In this document: piece by piece, positions 5,778-6,390 of the stretch
Position numbering within the stretch: position 1 is the first letter of the stretch
Layout of the letters: every line of letters begins with the position of its first letter
DNA from: Anaerolineae bacterium
Lineage (GTDB): Bacteria > Chloroflexota > Anaerolineae > JACIWR01
Direction of reading: 5' to 3'
Assembly: GCA_021162125.1 (NCBI GenBank)
Contig: JAGGZG010000244.1
Span: 1 to 6,390 of the forward strand
DNA length: 6,390 nucleotides
The notes under the pieces: generated by a model
What the model saw: only the letters and a program-made list of their open reading frames with translations
Told to the model about the DNA's origin: nothing
Databases searched by the model: none
Made by a program: the position numbers and the translations under genes

Positions 5778-5974
5778 TCAGTAGTTGAGAAATCCGCCCC
5801 CCGCCCGGCGCTGAAGCGCCAGGCTCAGCAGCAGAAGCCTGCTGAAGCAGGCTGTGGGGGCCTCGGAGCCGCCGTCCACATTGGCGAAGGGTGCTTCAGC
5901 ACTCTTCGCCTGCTCAGCCTGGACGTTCACGTCCAGGCGACGCGGCAGCAGCACCGACTTTTCTCAAGTACTGA
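5778..5974. mobile_element. Candidate ~197-bp non-autonomous element with imperfect terminal inverted repeats
   Basis: TCAGTAGTTGAGAAA (5778-5792) is the inverted match of TTTCTCAAGTACTGA (5960-5974) at 14 of 15 positions, and the interval holds the symmetric hairpin cluster. A further direct copy of the right end, TTCTCAAGTAC, occurs at 5702-5712 (the same 11 bases as 5961-5971). No target-site duplication is obvious. It could be a MITE-like element, or the non-coding end of the insertion sequence whose transposase fragment adjoins it. Confidence 0.4.
5802..5939. repeat. Two inverted copies of a double-hairpin unit with TGAA/TTCA loops
   Basis: Unit 1 (5802-5850, +) and unit 2 (5939-5891, -) are mirror images about position 5870.5. 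Over 5801-5850, 36 of 50 bases match. Each unit has hairpin A (5803-5824 with loop TGAA 5812-5815; 5917-5938 with loop TTCA 5926-5929), a nearly invariant AGGCTSAGCA segment, and hairpin B (5836-5853 with loop TGAA 5843-5846; 5883-5910 with loop TTCA 5895-5898). The three innermost base pairs of hairpin A differ between units, and each is changed on both sides (GGCGC/GCGCC against GGACG/CGTCC). Loops are identical and stems co-vary, so folding, not primary sequence, appears conserved. Confidence 0.75.
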
Positions 5975-6222
5975 GTATTAGTGGTCTGACCCAGGCGGGA
6001 TGAGATGTAACAGCCAGCCCATTGGCCAGGATGAGCCAGGTTAGTGTCACCTGAGAACAACGGTTCGGTTGAAACTCGAGTTTTGCGATGCAATTCGGTG
6101 ACCGCTTCCATCTCGTCCAGGAGTTGCCCCCGTTTCTTGCGGTCGGCTTTGACACGTCGCTCCTTCATCCTGTACAAGTACTTTCGTCGTTCGTCAATAT
6201 TCATTTTGTCTTCGATGGACAT
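5914..6222 (-). pseudogene. Transposase/integrase N-terminal fragment, truncated
   Basis: From the ATG at 6222 (GGAGG at 6232-6228, five-base spacer) the frame reads MSIEDKMNIDERRKY, then a Lys/Arg-rich helical segment and LLDEMEAVTELHRKT (residues 34-48). I recognise this as the N-terminal DNA-binding part of an integrase-core (rve/DDE) transposase, in which the same segment normally continues HRKSLIRLL and then about 300-400 residues. Here similarity stops at residue 48 (about 6079). The remaining 54 codons look non-coding, and the last ones and the stop (5916-5914) come from the hairpin cluster. The catalytic DDE domain is absent, so this cannot be an active transposase. Most likely it is an internally deleted insertion-sequence relic. 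An extended -10 promoter lies upstream, so a short peptide might still be made. The family call rests on memory of the motif, not on a search. Confidence 0.6.
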
Positions 6223-6254
6223 AGTTCCCTCCGGTAGGATTATCATTTGAGGGA

Positions 6255-6263
6255 ATTATACCA
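6255..6263 (-). promoter_or_regulatory. Extended -10 promoter of the transposase fragment
   Basis: On the minus strand TGGTATAAT (6263 to 6255) is a perfect -10 hexamer with the TGn extension. No good -35 box lies at the usual spacing, as is common for extended -10 promoters. It would start a leader of about 25 bases before the ATG at 6222. Confidence 0.5.
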
Positions 6264-6298
6264 TCTCGGTAGAATTTTACATGAAAGAATACGCAGTT

Positions 6299-6327
6299 TT
6301 GACAGGGATAGGCCCTTGTGATATACT
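6299..6327 (+). promoter_or_regulatory. Sigma70-type promoter of the tRNA-Lys gene
   Basis: A perfect TTGACA (6299-6304) is followed after 17 bases by TATACT (6322-6327). Transcription would begin around 6334-6336, only a few bases before the mature tRNA 5' end at 6337. It is back-to-back with the transposase-fragment promoter. Confidence 0.85.
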
Positions 6328-6341
6328 AATCACCAAGGGCC
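6311..6341. repeat. Inverted repeat enclosing the -10 box and overlapping the tRNA 5' end
   Basis: GGCCCTTGTGA (6311-6321) pairs with TCA-C-CAAGGGCC (6330-6341), eleven pairs with one bulged C (6333). The eight-base loop (6322-6329) contains the whole TATACT box. The right arm covers the first five bases of the tRNA acceptor stem. Confidence 0.6.
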
Positions 6342-6390
6342 GTTAGCTCAGTCTGGCAGAGCACCTGCCTTTTAAGCAGGGTGTCACTGG
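6337..6390 (+). tRNA. tRNA-Lys (UUU anticodon), 3' part outside window
   Basis: The acceptor 5' strand GGGCCGT (6337-6343), TA, D-stem GCTC (6346-6349) / GAGC (6359-6362), anticodon stem CCTGC (6364-6368) / GCAGG (6376-6380) and loop CTTTTAA (6369-6375) with anticodon TTT (6371-6373) are all in register. The variable loop and the start of the T-stem follow to the end of the window. About 22 bases, including the acceptor 3' strand, are missing. Confidence 0.93.

Noticed and set aside
5440..5788. Two overlapping plus-strand frames with hydrophobic stretches, possibly a frameshifted small membrane protein
   Set aside because: No recognisable family, poor starts, and the second ends in the repeat element; evidence is too thin to call a gene or pseudogene.
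5802..5939. CRISPR array
   Set aside because: There are only two units, in inverted orientation and with no spacers of regular length; the structure is palindromic hairpins.
6223..6246. Upstream ATG at 6246 for the transposase fragment
   Set aside because: It falls within about two bases of the predicted transcript start, and the ATG at 6222 has the ribosome-binding site and begins the conserved segment.

Overview
This window looks like a stretch of an environmental, probably Chloroflexota-like (Anaerolineae-type) chromosome. That placement is an inference from four things: two GC-rich secreted or lipoprotein peptidases with a Pro/Thr linker, several families of intergenic palindromic repeats, a transposase fragment of a type I associate with such genomes, and patchy base composition. 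No marker gene settles it.

Layout. Bases 1-3080 (+) carry two tandem paralogous M1-family zinc metallopeptidases. The first is cut by the window edge; the second is a lipoprotein. The 191-base gap between them holds a widely spaced inverted repeat and a 34-base palindrome. Only 15 bases after the second peptidase, transcribed towards it, lies a two-TM ion channel with a cytosolic RCK (TrkA-N/TrkA-C) domain (4421 to 3096, -). Its pore aligns without a gap to KcsA, but the K+ filter TVGYG reads DVTDP. It also carries a near-perfect 32-bp palindrome inside the coding sequence just before the pore helix, and a strong internal ribosome-binding site and ATG that could make a free RCK subunit, as in MthK. 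Upstream on the same strand is a 155-aa TerB-like helical protein (5201 to 4734, -), preceded by a second strong ribosome-binding site that opens a two-codon reading frame (ATG CAG stop).

Bases 5202-5777 contain no gene I can support. Bases 5778-5974 form a compact non-coding element. An imperfect 15-bp inverted repeat surrounds two inverted copies of a ~49-nt unit. Each unit folds into two hairpins with a TGAA loop (TTCA on the other strand), and stem differences between the units are compensated. This element adjoins, and supplies the last codons of, a truncated transposase ORF (6222 to 5914, -). The window ends with a good sigma70-type promoter and the first 54 bases of a tRNA-Lys(UUU) gene. 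Its promoter -10 box sits in the loop of an inverted repeat that overlaps the 5' end of the tRNA.

How the genes work together. The peptidase pair would degrade peptides outside the membrane. The channel and the TerB-like protein share strand and base composition and may form a separate, AT-richer module acting at the membrane. No pathway linking the two modules is visible. The most unusual items are the non-canonical channel with its internal start and in-gene palindrome, and the hairpin cluster at 5802-5939.
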